Assembly: GCA_014843695.1 (NCBI GenBank)
Contig: CM026391.1
Span: forward strand, 22,475,518-22,539,517
DNA length: 64,000 nucleotides
Source of the DNA: Archivesica marissinica
Lineage: Eukaryota > Mollusca > Bivalvia > Venerida > Vesicomyidae
Reading direction: 5' to 3'
The notes beneath the pieces were generated by a model. That model was given only the letters and a program-made list of their open reading frames with translations, made no database searches and was not told the DNA's origin. Position numbers and translations under genes: made by a program. Each line of letters begins with the position of its first letter. The first letter of the stretch is position 1. Positions 35,382 through 46,404 of this stretch are shown here, in pieces.

Positions 35382-35583
35382 TTATGCGTTTTACGTTTAT
35401 TTATCGTCACTACCTGTTGCCCATATGAGCGACGTCTAGACCTGAAGAGATGAGTCATTTTAGAATTTTGGAGGATAGTGCACGACTCGAGACCTCGGTT
35501 TGAGACTGAAAGAATTTTATTAGGGTCAGACGGGGGATCCCTGGATTACCAGTCCAGCGTGTTACCACTGGACTACAGATCCA
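35382..35583 (-). mobile_element. Family-B SINE next to a splice donor
   Basis: Internally deleted copy reading CGTTTATTTATCGTCACTAC at its left end and CCAGTGGTAACACGCTGGAC on the minus strand at its head. The short target duplication TATGTAC lies at 35375-35381 and 35584-35590. The left copy overlaps the GTATGT donor of the CYFIP exon. Confidence 0.85.
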
Positions 35584-35689
35584 TATGTACACATAATTTC
35601 GATCCATTTAGACACCCCAGTCACTTCTCGTTGGTCTACTAAAATATGACATTTAAGAGGTTAAAAATGAAATACTTATTTTGGGTGGG

Positions 35690-35750
35690 CGTGAGTTCAA
35701 GCCCCGCAATAACTACGTAGTTGTCTTCTCTCTCCCTCATGAACTATGAT
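35690..35750 (+). repeat. Family-A SINE-like remnant abutting an array
   Basis: GTGAGTTCAAGCCCC and TCTTCTCTCTCCCTC match the B box and body of SINE family A with a deletion between them. The 32-bp array starts exactly after CCCTC, where the intact SINE continues with GTGGCGATGGATTCC. Confidence 0.5.
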
Positions 35751-37012
35751 CGATCTAAAAGGAACTGTACATGAACTATGATCGATCTAAAAGGAAATGT
35801 GCATGAACTATGATCGATCTAAAAGGAAATGTGCATGAACTATGATCGATCTAAAAGGAACTGTACATGAACTATGATCGATTTAAAAGGAACTGTACAT
35901 GAACTATGATCGATCTAAAAGGAACTGTACATGAACTATGATCGATCTAAAAGGAAATGTTCATGACCTATGATCGATCTAAAAGGAAATGTGCATGAAC
36001 TATCATCGATCTAAAAGGAAATGTGCATGAACTATCATCGATCTAAAAGGAAATGTGCATGAACTATGATCGATCTAAAAGGAAATGTTCATGAACTATG
36101 ATCGATCTAAAAGGAAATGTGCATGACCTATGATCGATCTAAAAGGAAATATTCATGAACTATGATCGATCTAAAAGGAAATGTTCATGAACTATGATCG
36201 ATCTAAAAGGAAATGTTCAAGAACTATGATCGATCTAAAAGGAAATGTGCATGAACTATGATCGATCTAAAAGGAAATGTTCATGAACTATGATCGATCT
36301 AAAAGGAAATGTTCATGAACTATGATCGATCTAAAAGGAAATGTTCAAGAACTATGATCGATCTAAAAGGAAATGTGCATGAACTATGATCGATCTAAAA
36401 GGAAATGTTCATGAACTATGATCGATCTAAAAGGAAATGTTCATGAACTATGATCGATCTAAAAGGAAATGTTCAAGAACTATGATCGATCTAAAAGGAA
36501 ATGTGCATGAACTATGATCGATCTAAAAGGAAATGTTCATGAACTATGATCGATCTAAAAGGAAATGTTCATGAACTATGATCGATCTAAAAGGAAATGT
36601 TCAAGAACTATGATCGATCTAAAAGGAAATGTGCATGAACTATGATCGATCTAAAAGGAAATGTTCATGAACTATGATCGATCTAAAAGGAAATGTCAAC
36701 CAACACAAAAAACACATGACCTATGATCGATCTAAAAGGAACTGTACATGACCTATGATCGATCTAAAAGGAATGTACATGACCTATGATCGATCTAAAA
36801 GGAAATGTGCATGAACTATGATCGATCTAAAAGGAACTGTACATGAACTATGATCGATCTAAAAGGAACTGTTCATGAACTATGATCGATCTAAAAGGAA
36901 ATGTTCATGAACTATGATCGATCTAAAAGGAACTGTACATGAACTATGATCGATCTAAAAGGAACTGTACATGAACTATGATCGATCTAAAAGGAACTGT
37001 ACATGAACTATA
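35751..37012. repeat. 32-bp minisatellite (T5) in a CYFIP intron
   Basis: About 39 units of ATGAACTATGATCGATCTAA plus AAGGAA(A/C)TGT(T/G/A)C. The last bases vary in a pattern that repeats every few units (GTGC, GTTC, GTTC), so small groups of units were copied together. It is interrupted once near 36692-36712 by unrelated sequence. Confidence 0.97.
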
Positions 37013-37180
37013 GACGGAGATCATCTTAAGGGGTTATGACTTCTAAGATGTGCTAGATATTGACACACAGTTAATAATCTGAAAACAAACAACTAGAAAA
37101 AACATGTTACTGAATGAAGCTATAGAACAATAGATTATTATAGGCAACCCAATTGATTAAGTTTTTCATTATAATTTTAG

Positions 37181-37328
37181 GGCCATGTTCGGTGATAGCT
37201 TGAATTGGGCTGGCTGCACTATAATTGTGTTGTTGGGGCAACAGAAACGTTTTGAGGCACTGGATTTCTGTTATCAGATCCTAGAAGCCAACAAAATCGA
37301 CAACAAGGAAGCAACTATCGAAGGCATT
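37181..37328 (+). CDS. CYFIP: CYFIP (Sra-1) exon, second from the end
   Basis: Acceptor ATAATTTTAG, donor ATT|GTAAAC. One base completes Glu with the upstream exon, then 49 codons end in phase 0. The peptide begins AMFGDSLNWAGCTIIVLLGQ and continues QKRFEALDFCYQILEAN. It matches [20 protein letters not shown] and RRFDLFDFCYHLLK of vertebrate CYFIP with only conservative changes. The exon end (NKEATIEGI) stands where vertebrates have KDEIIKNVP and is more variable. The neighbouring introns carry the 32-bp and 44-bp arrays. Confidence 0.97.
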
Positions 37329-37379
37329 GTAAACTGACTTACTGAAACTATTTCCCACCTTTTATAGTTCATTGTTTTT

Positions 37380-37565
37380 GTGGCATGGATGGCGGTAAGC
37401 GCACACCAACAGGCAACTATCAATCAGAGCAGTATTACATGTACTGACTGGCGTCGGGGTAGAACCAACGACCTTATGCAAGCCAGCTGGATAGCATCTA
37501 CTCACATGAAAGTATTCGAAATCCCTAGTGGGATTCGAACCTACAGCGTTGAGGGAGAAGTGATA
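37380..37565 (-). mobile_element. tRNA-derived SINE, family D (-)
   Basis: On the minus strand the B-box region reads GGTTCGAATCCCACTAGGG. The body includes the equivalent of ACCGACCTT near 37467. It is related to the copies at 39776 and 60195 and to the fragment at 63935. It is old and diverged, and its right end meets the TTAA of the adjacent MITE. Confidence 0.6.
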
Positions 37566-37569
37566 TTAA

Positions 37570-37802
37570 CCCATTCAACACCAAGTAACTCACATGGACT
37601 GGTCCATGATATTCATAAACCAATAAATGAATCAGAAAATCACATTTGGACAAGTTCATTTATCAAAATGGGTAATTATGTCTAAAAATAGTCATATCAC
37701 TGGCAAAAAGTGCAGATCCTGATGAGACGGCTCGTCACGAGCCGGCTCATCTGGATCTACACTTTTTGTAAGCCTATTTAGAGGTATGTGGTGTTGAAAG
37801 GG
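37570..37802. mobile_element. TTAA-flanked MITE with central hairpin
   Basis: TTAA lies at 37566-37569 and 37803-37806. Terminal inverted repeats are CCCATTCAACACCA (left) and CCCTTTCAACACCA (right, complement), matching at 13 of 14. The TTAA target and CCC start suggest a piggyBac-type non-autonomous element. A nearly perfect inverted repeat of about 30 bp per arm (37706-37769, AAAAAGTGCAGATC paired with GGATCTACACTTTTT) sits near its right end. Confidence 0.88.
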
Positions 37803-37955
37803 TTAAGTTAACGAAAGATGTCTGTCATGCATTTGATACTGTCATTACATTACAACTGATGTCCGTGGTTTGAATCGTACAAATGTCTGCCCGTGGTCAC
37901 TTATAAATAGAGAAAGTGATCAGATAATTAACCATGCAATCCATTCATGTTACCG

Positions 37956-38917
37956 ATGTCGTAGTCTCATTCTGAATGTGTTTAATTTGATCGTTACTTG
38001 TGTCTTAGTCTCATTCTGAATGTGTTTAATTTTATCGTTACTTGTGTCTTAGTCTCATTCTGAATGTGTTTAATTTTATCGTTACTTGTGTCGTAGTCTC
38101 ATTCTGAATGTGTTTAATTTTATCGTTACTTGTGTCTTAGTCTCATTCTGAATGTGTTTAATTTTATCGTTACTGGTGTCTTAGTCTCATTCTGAATGTG
38201 TTTAATTTTATCGTTACTTGTGTCTTAGTCTCATTCTGAATGTGTTTAATTTATCGTTACTGTGTCTTAGTCTCATTCTGAATGTGTTTATTTATCGTTA
38301 CTGTGTCTAGTCTCATCAATGTGTTTAATTTTATCGTTACTTGTGTCTTAGTCTCATTCTGAATGTAAACACCACACAAGTAATTTATCGTACTTGTGTC
38401 TAGTCTCATTCTGAATGTGTTTAATTTATCGTTACTTGTGTCTTAGTCTCATTCTGAATGTGTTTAATTTTATCGTTACTGGTGTCTTAGTCTCATTCTG
38501 AATGTGTTTAATTTTATCGTTACTTGTGTCTTAGTCTCATTCTGAATGTGTTTAATTTGATCGTTACTTGTGTCTTAGTCTCATTCTGAATGTGTTTAAT
38601 TTTATCGTTACTGGTGTCTTAGTCTCATTCTGAATGTGTTTAATTTTATCGTTACTGGTGTCTTAGTCTCATTCTGAATGTGTTTAATTTATCGTTACTT
38701 GTGTCTTAGTCTCATTCTGAATGTGTTTAATTTTATCGTTACTTGTGTCGTAGTCTCATTCTGAATGTGTTTAATTTTATCGTTACTTGTGTCTTAGTCT
38801 CATTCTGAATGTGTTTAATTTTATCGTTACTTGTGTCTAGTCTCATTCTGAATGTGTTTAATTTTATCGGTACTTGTGTCTTAGTCTCATTCTGAATGTG
38901 TTTAATTTTATCGTTAC
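37956..38917 (+). repeat. 44-bp minisatellite (T6) in a CYFIP intron
   Basis: About 22 units with GTCTTAGTCTCATTCTGAAT and GTGTTTAATTTTATCGTTAC. A last partial unit resumes at 39118 after a MITE and runs into the 3' splice site of the last exon. Several units near 38240-38410 have dropped bases that their neighbours keep. Confidence 0.96.
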
Positions 38918-39117
38918 CAGGCGCGGATCCAGGAGTGGGTCCAGGGGGGTCCGGACCCACCCCTGCTCCATGGCATTCTTTTTTTTTTAGCCTAAAATCA
39001 TGTATTCCAATGACGAAAATAATGCTATACTGTTTTAAACAAAAATCGGGGGGAGGGCCCCCAGACCCCCCGCTCCTATCGGACCCACCCCTGCAAAAAA
39101 TCCTGGAACCGCGCCTG
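38918..39117. mobile_element. CAGGCGCGG MITE inside the 44-bp array
   Basis: Terminal inverted repeats are CAGGCGCGGATCCAGGA and, as complement of the right end, CAGGCGCGGTTCCAGGA. CGTTAC lies on both sides (38912-38917 and 39118-39123), a 6-bp target duplication taken from the array unit. The inner arms are G/C-rich (GGGGGGTCCGGACCCACCCC). The element is 200 bp long and non-coding. The superfamily is not assigned. Confidence 0.9.
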
Positions 39118-39394
<277 letters not shown>

Positions 39395-39510
39395 TAGTGG
39401 GTACTATTTCTTTGAATCTTGTGTCGTTTGTATTGTGAAGCCATGTGATTCATAAGCTACATAATATAGCTACACTTCCATTTAATTATGAATTTTCCGT
39501 TTCATAAGGA

Positions 39511-39516
39511 AATAAA
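39511..39516 (+). terminator. CYFIP polyadenylation signal
   Basis: AATAAA lies 117 bases after the CYFIP stop codon, the first such hexamer in the 3' UTR. T- and TG-rich sequence follows at 39580-39600. Confidence 0.7.
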
Positions 39517-39599
39517 TTGTGAATATCTTTCAGAACGTCATTCAATACTCAAATATTCAAGATGGAATGTTCTAAAGGTGACATTTTGGTTGTTTGTGT

Positions 39600-39775
39600 G
39601 TATGTTTTACGTTTATTTATCATCTCTACCGGTTGCCCATATGAGCGACGCCTCCTGAAGAGATTAGTCATTTTAGATGTTTGGAGGATAGTGCAATGAT
39701 ACAGACAGAGACCCATTCCAGGGTCTCCTCTAGACTGGTTATTTTACGTGCATGGTGTAAGGGACAGACGGGGGA
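39600..39775 (-). mobile_element. Family-B SINE, truncated (-)
   Basis: Starts TTTTACGTTTATTTATCATC and keeps the GGTTGCCCATATGAGCGACG and CAGACAGAGACCCATTCCAG blocks. The tRNA-like head is missing, replaced by the family-D SINE that follows. Confidence 0.85.
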
Positions 39776-39965
39776 TCCAGTGGCAGAGTTACTGGATTGG
39801 TTCTCACCTCTGTAGGTTCGAATCCCACAGGGATGACGAATTATTTTATGTGAGGCAGCTACCATAGTGGCATGTGGAAGGTCGGTGGTTCTACTCAGCT
39901 GCCATTTCGTACCTGAAATATTGCTCGGAGGGACATCCGGGGGTCTTACTCCACCAATAATAGCT
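39776..39965 (+). mobile_element. tRNA-derived SINE, family D (+)
   Basis: A-box-like CAGTGGCAGAGTTACTGG and B box GTAGGTTCGAATCCCACAGG. The body carries GGAAGGTCGGTGGTTCTACT and ATTGCTCGGAGGGACATCCG. It is the best-preserved copy of this family here. Confidence 0.75.
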
Positions 39966-39974
39966 GGACATTAG

Positions 39975-41290
39975 TAATGTGTACACGTCAGATTGTATAT
40001 ACTGAACAATGTGTACACGTCAGATTGTATATACTGAACACTGTATGCACGTCAGATTGTATATACTGAACAATGTGTACACGTCAGATTGTATATACTG
40101 AACACTGTACACGTCAAATTGTATATACTGAACACTGTGTACACGTCAGATTGTATATACTGAACACTGTGTACACGTCAAATTGTATATACTGAACACT
40201 GTGTACATGTCAGATTGTATATACTGAACACTGTGTACACGTCAGATTGTATATACTGAACACTGTGTACATGTCAGATTGTATATACTGAACACTGTGT
40301 ACACGTCATATTGTATATACTTAACACTGTGTACATGTCTGATTGTATATACTGAACAATGTACACGTCAGATTGTATAGACTGTACATTGTACACGTCA
40401 GATTGTATAGACTGTACATTGTACATGTCAGATTGTATATACTGAACAATGTACACGTCAGATTGTATAGACTGTACAATGTACACGTCAGATTGTATGG
40501 ACTGTACATAATACACGTCAGATTGTATGGACTGTACATAATACACGTCAGATTGTATGGACTGTACATAATACACGTCAGATTGTATAGACTGTACATT
40601 GTACACGTCAGATTGTATAGACTGTACATAATACACGTCAGATTGTATGGACTGTACATAATACACGTCAGATTGTATGGACTGTACATAATACTCTTCA
40701 GATTGTATGGAGTGTACATAATACACGTCAGATTGTATAGACTGTACAATGTACACGTCAGATTGTATAGACTGTACAATGTACACGTCAGATTGTATGG
40801 ATTGTACATTGTATACGTCAGATTGCATAGACTTTACATAATGCACGTCAGATTGTATGGACTGTACATTATACACGTCAGATTTATAGACTGTACAATG
40901 TACACGTCAGATTGTATAGACTGTACAATGTACACGTCAGATTGTATGGACTGTACATTGTACACGTCAGATTGTATATACTGTACAATGTACATGTCAG
41001 ATTGTATAGACTGTACAATGTACATGTCAGATTGCATAGACTGTACAATGTACACGTCAGATTGTATGGACTGTACATAATACACGTCAGATTGTATAAA
41101 CTGTACAATGTACACGTCAGATTGTATGGACTGTACATAATACACGTCAGATTGTATGGACTGTACATAATACACGTCAGATTGTATGGACTGTACATAA
41201 TGCACGTCAGATTGTATAGACTGTATGTAATGCACGTCAGATTGTATAAACTGTACATACTGCACGTCAGATTGTATCAGATTGTATGGA
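39975..41290. repeat. 30-32-bp minisatellite (T7)
   Basis: About 43 units of CAGATTGTATAGACTGTACA plus ATGTACACGT. The left part, up to about 40340, uses a 30-32-bp form with ATATACTGAACACTGTG. Where the unit is exactly 30 bp, several frames on both strands stay open; these are not genes. Confidence 0.96.
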
Positions 41291-41985
41291 TAATACATTG
41301 TACAATTCAGATTGTATCCACTGTAATGTGTACACGCCAGATGGTATAAACTGTAATGTGTACAAGCCAGATTGTATCCACTGTAATGTGTACACGCCAG
41401 ATGGTATAAACTGTAATGTGTACAAGCCAGATTGTATACACTGTAATGTGTACACGCCAGATGGTATCCACTGTAATGTGTACACGCCAGATGGTATCCA
41501 CTGTAATGTGTACACGCCAGATGGTATAAAGTGTAATGTGTACACGCCAGATGGTATAAACTGTAATGTGTACACGCCAGATGGTATAAACTGTAATGTG
41601 TACACGCCAGATGGTATAAACTGTAATGTGTACAAACCAGATTGTATACACTGTAATGTGTACACGCCAGATGGTATCCACTGTAATGTGTACACGCCAG
41701 ATGGTATAAAGTGTAATGTGTACACGCCAGATGGTATCCACTGTAATGTGTACACGCCAGATGGTATACACTGTAATGTGTACACGCCAGATGGTATAAA
41801 GTGTAATGTGTACACGCCAGATGGTATAAACTGTAATGTGTACACGCCAGATGGTATACACTGTAATGTGTACACGCCAGATGGTATCCACTGTAATGTG
41901 TACACGCCAGATGGTATCCACTGTAATGTGTACACGCCAGATGGTATCCACTGTAATGTGTACACGCCAGATTGTATCCACTGTT
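41291..41985. repeat. 30-bp minisatellite (T8), sister of T7
   Basis: About 23 units of CAGATGGTATCCACTGTAAT plus GTGTACACGC. It aligns to the T7 unit over its whole length with about eight substitutions, so it is a diverged and separately homogenised subfamily. It stays open in frames on both strands (NCNVYTPDGI repeats). Confidence 0.95.
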
Positions 41986-42179
41986 GTGTGAGATTGCATG
42001 TATTATCTAAGTGAATATACGACTGCAGTCTATTGAACTAGCCAGTCGTATTTTGCTTTACTCAGAGAGTCTACGCACATAAGCGAAACAGCAGTAAAGG
42101 GATATACAGGATTTGAACTTGGCATATCGTATGAGCTTAAGCGATTATAGTGTCAGAAATAGTATTCTTAACATTTCAG

Positions 42180-42716
42180 GAAATTCCACGAAAATACAGA
42201 ATACATGTTCCACGAGAATACAGAATACATCTTCCACGAGAATACAGAATACCTCTTCCATGAGAATACAGAATACATCTTCCACGAGAATACAGAATAC
42301 ATCTTCCACGAGATCGAGAATACATTTTCCACGAGAATACAGAATACATTTTCCACGAGAATACAGAATACATTTTCCACGAGAATACAGAATACATTTC
42401 CCACGAGAATACAGAATACATTTTCCACGAGAATACATCTTCCACGAGAATACAGAATACATCTTCCACGAGAATACAGAATACATCTTCCACGAGAATA
42501 CAGAATACATCTTCCACGAGAATACAGAATACATTTTCCACGAGAGTACAGAATACATCTTCCGCGAGAACGAGAATACAGAATACATTTCCCACGATAA
42601 TACAGAATACATCTTCCACGAGAATACAGAATACATCTTCCACGAGAACGAGAATACAGACTACATTTTCCACGAGAATACAGACTACATTTTCCACGAG
42701 AATACAGAATACAGCG
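42180..42716. repeat. 24-bp minisatellite (T9)
   Basis: About 22 units of AATACAGAATACATCTTCCA plus CGAG, with occasional short variants (CGAGAACGAG). Frames in both directions remain open for 130-200 codons (ENTEYIFH octapeptide). It begins directly after TTCTTAACATTTCAG, which looks like a splice acceptor. Confidence 0.94.
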
Positions 42717-42858
42717 CTAGTGGAAAACATTGATAATAATGATATTTTGGAAGCTGACCTATACCCCTTGCGCAAATAGCTTACTGATTGATGAACCTAT
42801 CCGAGACAGCTGTAACAAACTGTTACAAACATGCTTCAACATTATATAACGTTGGATA

Positions 42859-43154
42859 ATGTGTGTGTTTTACGTTTATGTATCGTCGCTACCGGTTGCC
42901 CATATGAGCGACGCCTCATGACGAGATTAATCATTTTAGATTTTTGGCGGATAGTGCAATGATACAGACAGAGACCCATTCCAGAGTCTGCTCTGGTTCT
43001 TTTACATGCACGGTGTAAAGCACCGACACGAGACCCCAATTTAAATTCCCATCTGAAAGACTGTTAATGTTATTAGGGTCAAACGGGGGATCGAACCTGC
43101 GATCCCTGGATTACCAGTCCAGCGTGTTAACCACTGGATTACAGATCCGTCTGT
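42859..43154 (-). mobile_element. tRNA-derived SINE, family B (-), full length
   Basis: The target-site duplication ACGTTGGATA lies at 42849-42858 and 43155-43164. On the minus strand the head GGATCTGTAATCCAGTGG and the B box GGTTCGATCCCCCGTTTGAC are intact. Confidence 0.93.
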
Positions 43155-43183
43155 ACGTTGGATACATATAATAACATTTAGAG

Positions 43184-43302
43184 GTTATTAAACCGCGGAG
43201 ATGGGCCATTTGTGGATATTGGCGCCCCTATAACGGCCCTCGGGCCAATATCGGATAGGTGCGCCAATATCCACAAATGGCCCACCGCAGCCGTTTAATA
43301 AC
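43184..43302. repeat. Foldback sequence with 24-bp perfect arms
   Basis: TGGGCCATTTGTGGATATTG (arm starting 43202) pairs perfectly over 24 bp with 43261-43284. Imperfect pairing extends outward to GTTATTAAAC and GTTTAATAAC. The loop is 35 nt. It is probably a small foldback or MITE-like element. Confidence 0.8.
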
Positions 43303-43401
43303 TTCTTTATTGCATACCTTAACGGCCCCAGGCGGCCATGTTTACACAATGTAGTTACTATGTTGTTGCTACCTGTGACACGGACTCGTGATTCGTTCTC
43401 G

Positions 43402-43442
43402 GCGCGTGCCGGGCCAATATCAAATATTGGCCCGGCACGCGC
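43402..43442. repeat. Perfect 19-bp palindromic hairpin
   Basis: GCGCGTGCCGGGCCAATAT, a CAA loop, then the exact complement. The 10-mer GGGCCAATAT also occurs in the loop of the neighbouring foldback (43242), which links the two. Confidence 0.85.
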
Positions 43443-43713
43443 GGGCAGAGCCGAAAATCGAAATATATTGCCCGCGTCGACCAGATATTTTGCTTTTCTA
43501 CCATTAAATGTGTTACTATTTATAGTAACGTATGCAATACTATATATATATGGACTAGTAGTTGCATCGCACTTTTGCAACTTTTGATATTGTATAATGA
43601 TTATAACTGTGATATGTTTTGGGAATGCCATTAAAAGCAGGATTTCTGGATCAAAATAACAGGCTTTTTAAGATGTGAGAAGATAAGACATCCAATTAGT
43701 TCTATATCATTAA

Positions 43714-44319
43714 AGCAGCATTACATCGTATGAAATAAAAGATATTTGAAAAATTCAATGTTTACGTATGGGTAGCAATGCTGCTACACATTCTAACATT
43801 ATACTTTGTATGCTTATGTTCATTTGGTAAACAATGTTTTTTGCGATAAAACAAACTCGAAACCGAAAGTAGGACTTTCCGAATCGATCGGTCACGCACT
43901 TGTTTACAACCGGAACGCATCGCCCGCACTTGTTTTCATTCGGAATGCACCATCCCCATTTGTCCCACGTTGTCTTTTTTAATTAATTAAATTACTTGAG
44001 ATGTTGATTCATACCTCTGTTAGCTAAGTCTTTCAGGGACAATTCCACATCCCCGCGAGGGATTCGACATTAGAGGAAGATAGATATATAGTCTTTCATG
44101 TTCAAAATATGTACATTGTTTTCTACATCCTCTGTTGTTTCACGCATGCGCGCTGTGCATGTTTATCTTTCGTGTGTTGATTAACAAATTCGCGTATACG
44201 ACGGTTTAAATTTATTGGAATTTTATCGTTTCTGAGCGACTATTTCGATTTTTGTAAACACACACACATTAGTATTTATATTTTACCCAAAACATCCTTT
44301 ATTACGATGTAATACTGCT
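43714..44319. mobile_element. TTAA-flanked element with AGCAG(C/T)ATTACATCGTA ends
   Basis: TTAA lies at 43710-43713 and 44320-44323. Terminal inverted repeats match at 16 of 17 positions. The 606-bp interior has no coding capacity that I can see, so it is non-autonomous. A solo end of the same kind (AAAGCGACATTACATCGC) occurs at 61080. TTAA targets point to piggyBac-like mobilisation. Confidence 0.85.
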
Positions 44320-44788
44320 TTAAAAGTAACTATTGAACATTTATGGTATCATTGTTTGGTTGATTATATAGTGAGCTCAACATGGCACTATGTGGACTGG
44401 TCTTTCAAGATATATGGGCCGGATTAATTTTTGTCCACAGTGATTCAATTCGACCTTTAGCAATCACATTTTAAACTATTTTCCACAATATTTAATATGT
44501 CTAGCTTCATTATATAGTTTTCCATAATGTTTACTAAACCATTTGTTAAGTAAGCAATCATTTTCCTAACCCGTGATATATCCTAAGTATCTAACACACA
44601 TATTAAAACACATGAGTATACACGTAATTAGTTAACAGATGTAACACGGGTAGATATATAAATACTAAAGAGTACAGTAGTCAAGTTTGGAGATGGGAAA
44701 AGTTGTTAAAATTTGCTTTGCAATAAATAAAGCTTAAAAACACATTCATTAGCACATTGTTTTTGTAAAATACATCTCTCCCCAGCAT
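44320..44788. other. AT-rich spacer, nothing recognised
   Basis: No repeat or open frame that I can support. Confidence 0.5.
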
Positions 44789-45089
44789 AGACTGGTTGAA
44801 AATCTCAAAAGCCCTCTAGAAAGAAAAGGTTGGGCATTTTTAGTAGAATATGGCATACAATTGTTTTACCATACTTAGGGTGTGCTGACACCAAATCTAC
44901 CGTATGCCAAGTTGTATTTTCAGTTTTCCCTGTCAAAAATTAAAAACAAAATGGCTACTAATTAATTCCGAACGTGCGTGATAATTGCATAAGCACACTC
45001 AGGTAGGATGGGTTGTCTGCAATATACTATTGCATATTTCATAGAAAACAAACAAATATCACTTGATCCCAATATTCTATGTTGTTTAT

Positions 45090-45210
45090 TTTGATTTAAG
45101 TTTATTTCACGTCCCTACCGGTTGCCCATTTGAGCGACGGGCAATTTATCTAATAACACCTTACCTGGACAGGCTCCAGCTACAGACGGATCTGTAGTCC
45201 AGTGGTAAAA
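45090..45210. mobile_element. Family-B SINE pieces
   Basis: The body piece GTCCCTACCGGTTGCCCATT lies on the minus strand. It is followed after 40 bp by the head piece ACGGATCTGTAGTCCAGTGG on the plus strand. This could be two truncated insertions or a rearranged copy inside the long-TIR element. Confidence 0.55.
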
Positions 45211-45334
45211 AACAGTGATATATGCAGGTCAGTAGTACCATAGCATGTAGCAGCGCGATTTGTTCATTTCACATGTGGCAACATTGACATTAATGACAGT
45301 AGCCTAGATGGAAAGATGGAAAGAACAGTTTCCA

Positions 45335-46404
45335 CGCAACACAAATAGCTTGTTGGCAGAGAGGATCTGTCTGTGATATGGAACTAGCCATACTGCAACA
45401 CAAATAGCTTGTTGGCAGAGAGGATCTGTCTGTGATATCGAACTAGCCATGCTGCAATACAAATAGCTTGTTGGCAGAGAGGATCTGTATGTGATATGGA
45501 ACAAGCCATGCTTCAACACAAATAGCTTGTTGGCAGAGATGATCTGTCTGTGGTATGGAACAAGCCATGCGTCAACACAAATAGCGTGTTGGCAGAGGAT
45601 ATGTCTGTGATATGGAACTAGCCATGCTTCAACACAAATAGCTTGTTGGCAGAGAGGATCTGTCTGTGATATGGAACTAGCTATGCTTCAACACAAATAG
45701 ATTGTTGGCAGAGAGGATCTGTCTGTGATATGGAACTAGCCATGCTTCAACACAAATATCTTGTTGGCAGAGAGGATCTGTCTGTGATATGGAACTAGCC
45801 ATGCTTCAACACAAATAGCTTGTTGGCAGAGAGGATCTGTCTGTGATATGGAACTAGCCATGCTTCAACACAAATAGCTTGTTGGCAGAGAGGATCTGTC
45901 TGTGATATGGAACTAGCCATGCTTCAACACAAATAGCTTGTTGGCAGAGAGGATCTGTCTGTGATATGGAACTAGCCATACGTCAACACAAAATAGCTTG
46001 TTGGCAGAGAGGATCTGTCTGTGATATGGAACAAGCCATGCTTCAACACAAATAGCTTGTTGGCAGAGAGGATCTGTATGTGATATGGAACAAGCCATGC
46101 GTCAACACAAATAGCTTGTTGGCAGAGAGGATATGTCTGTGATATGGAACAAGCCATGCTTCAACACAAATAGCTTGTTGGCAGAGAGAATCTGTCTGTA
46201 ATATGGAACTAGCCATGCTGCAACACAAATAGCTTGTTGGCAGAGAGGATCTGTCTGTGATATGGAACAAGCCATGCGTCAACACAAATAGCTTGTTGGC
46301 AGAGAGGATCTGTCTGTGATATGGAACAAGCCATGCTTCAACACAAATAGCTTGTTGGCAGAGAGGATCTGTATGTGATATGGAACAAGCCATGCGTCAA
46401 CACT
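45335..46404. repeat. 59-bp minisatellite (T10)
   Basis: About 18 units with AACACAAATAGCTTGTTGGC and AGAGAGGATCTGTCTGTGAT. They lie inside the long-TIR element and directly abut the decayed gene (CAACACTTGCAG, then coding-like sequence). Confidence 0.95.

Noticed and set aside
40274..42014. Open frames of 120-245 codons in the 30-bp arrays
   Set aside because: The unit length is a multiple of three and stop-free in several frames on both strands; there are no gene features.
42113..42775. Overlapping 130-206 codon frames with ENTEYIFH or CILVEDVF repeats
   Set aside because: A product of the 24-bp unit; all frames are open and the two strands give unrelated peptides.
43188..43298. TTAA target duplication around the foldback
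   Set aside because: TTAA is present on both sides, but the inverted symmetry continues beyond it, so it is part of the arms.
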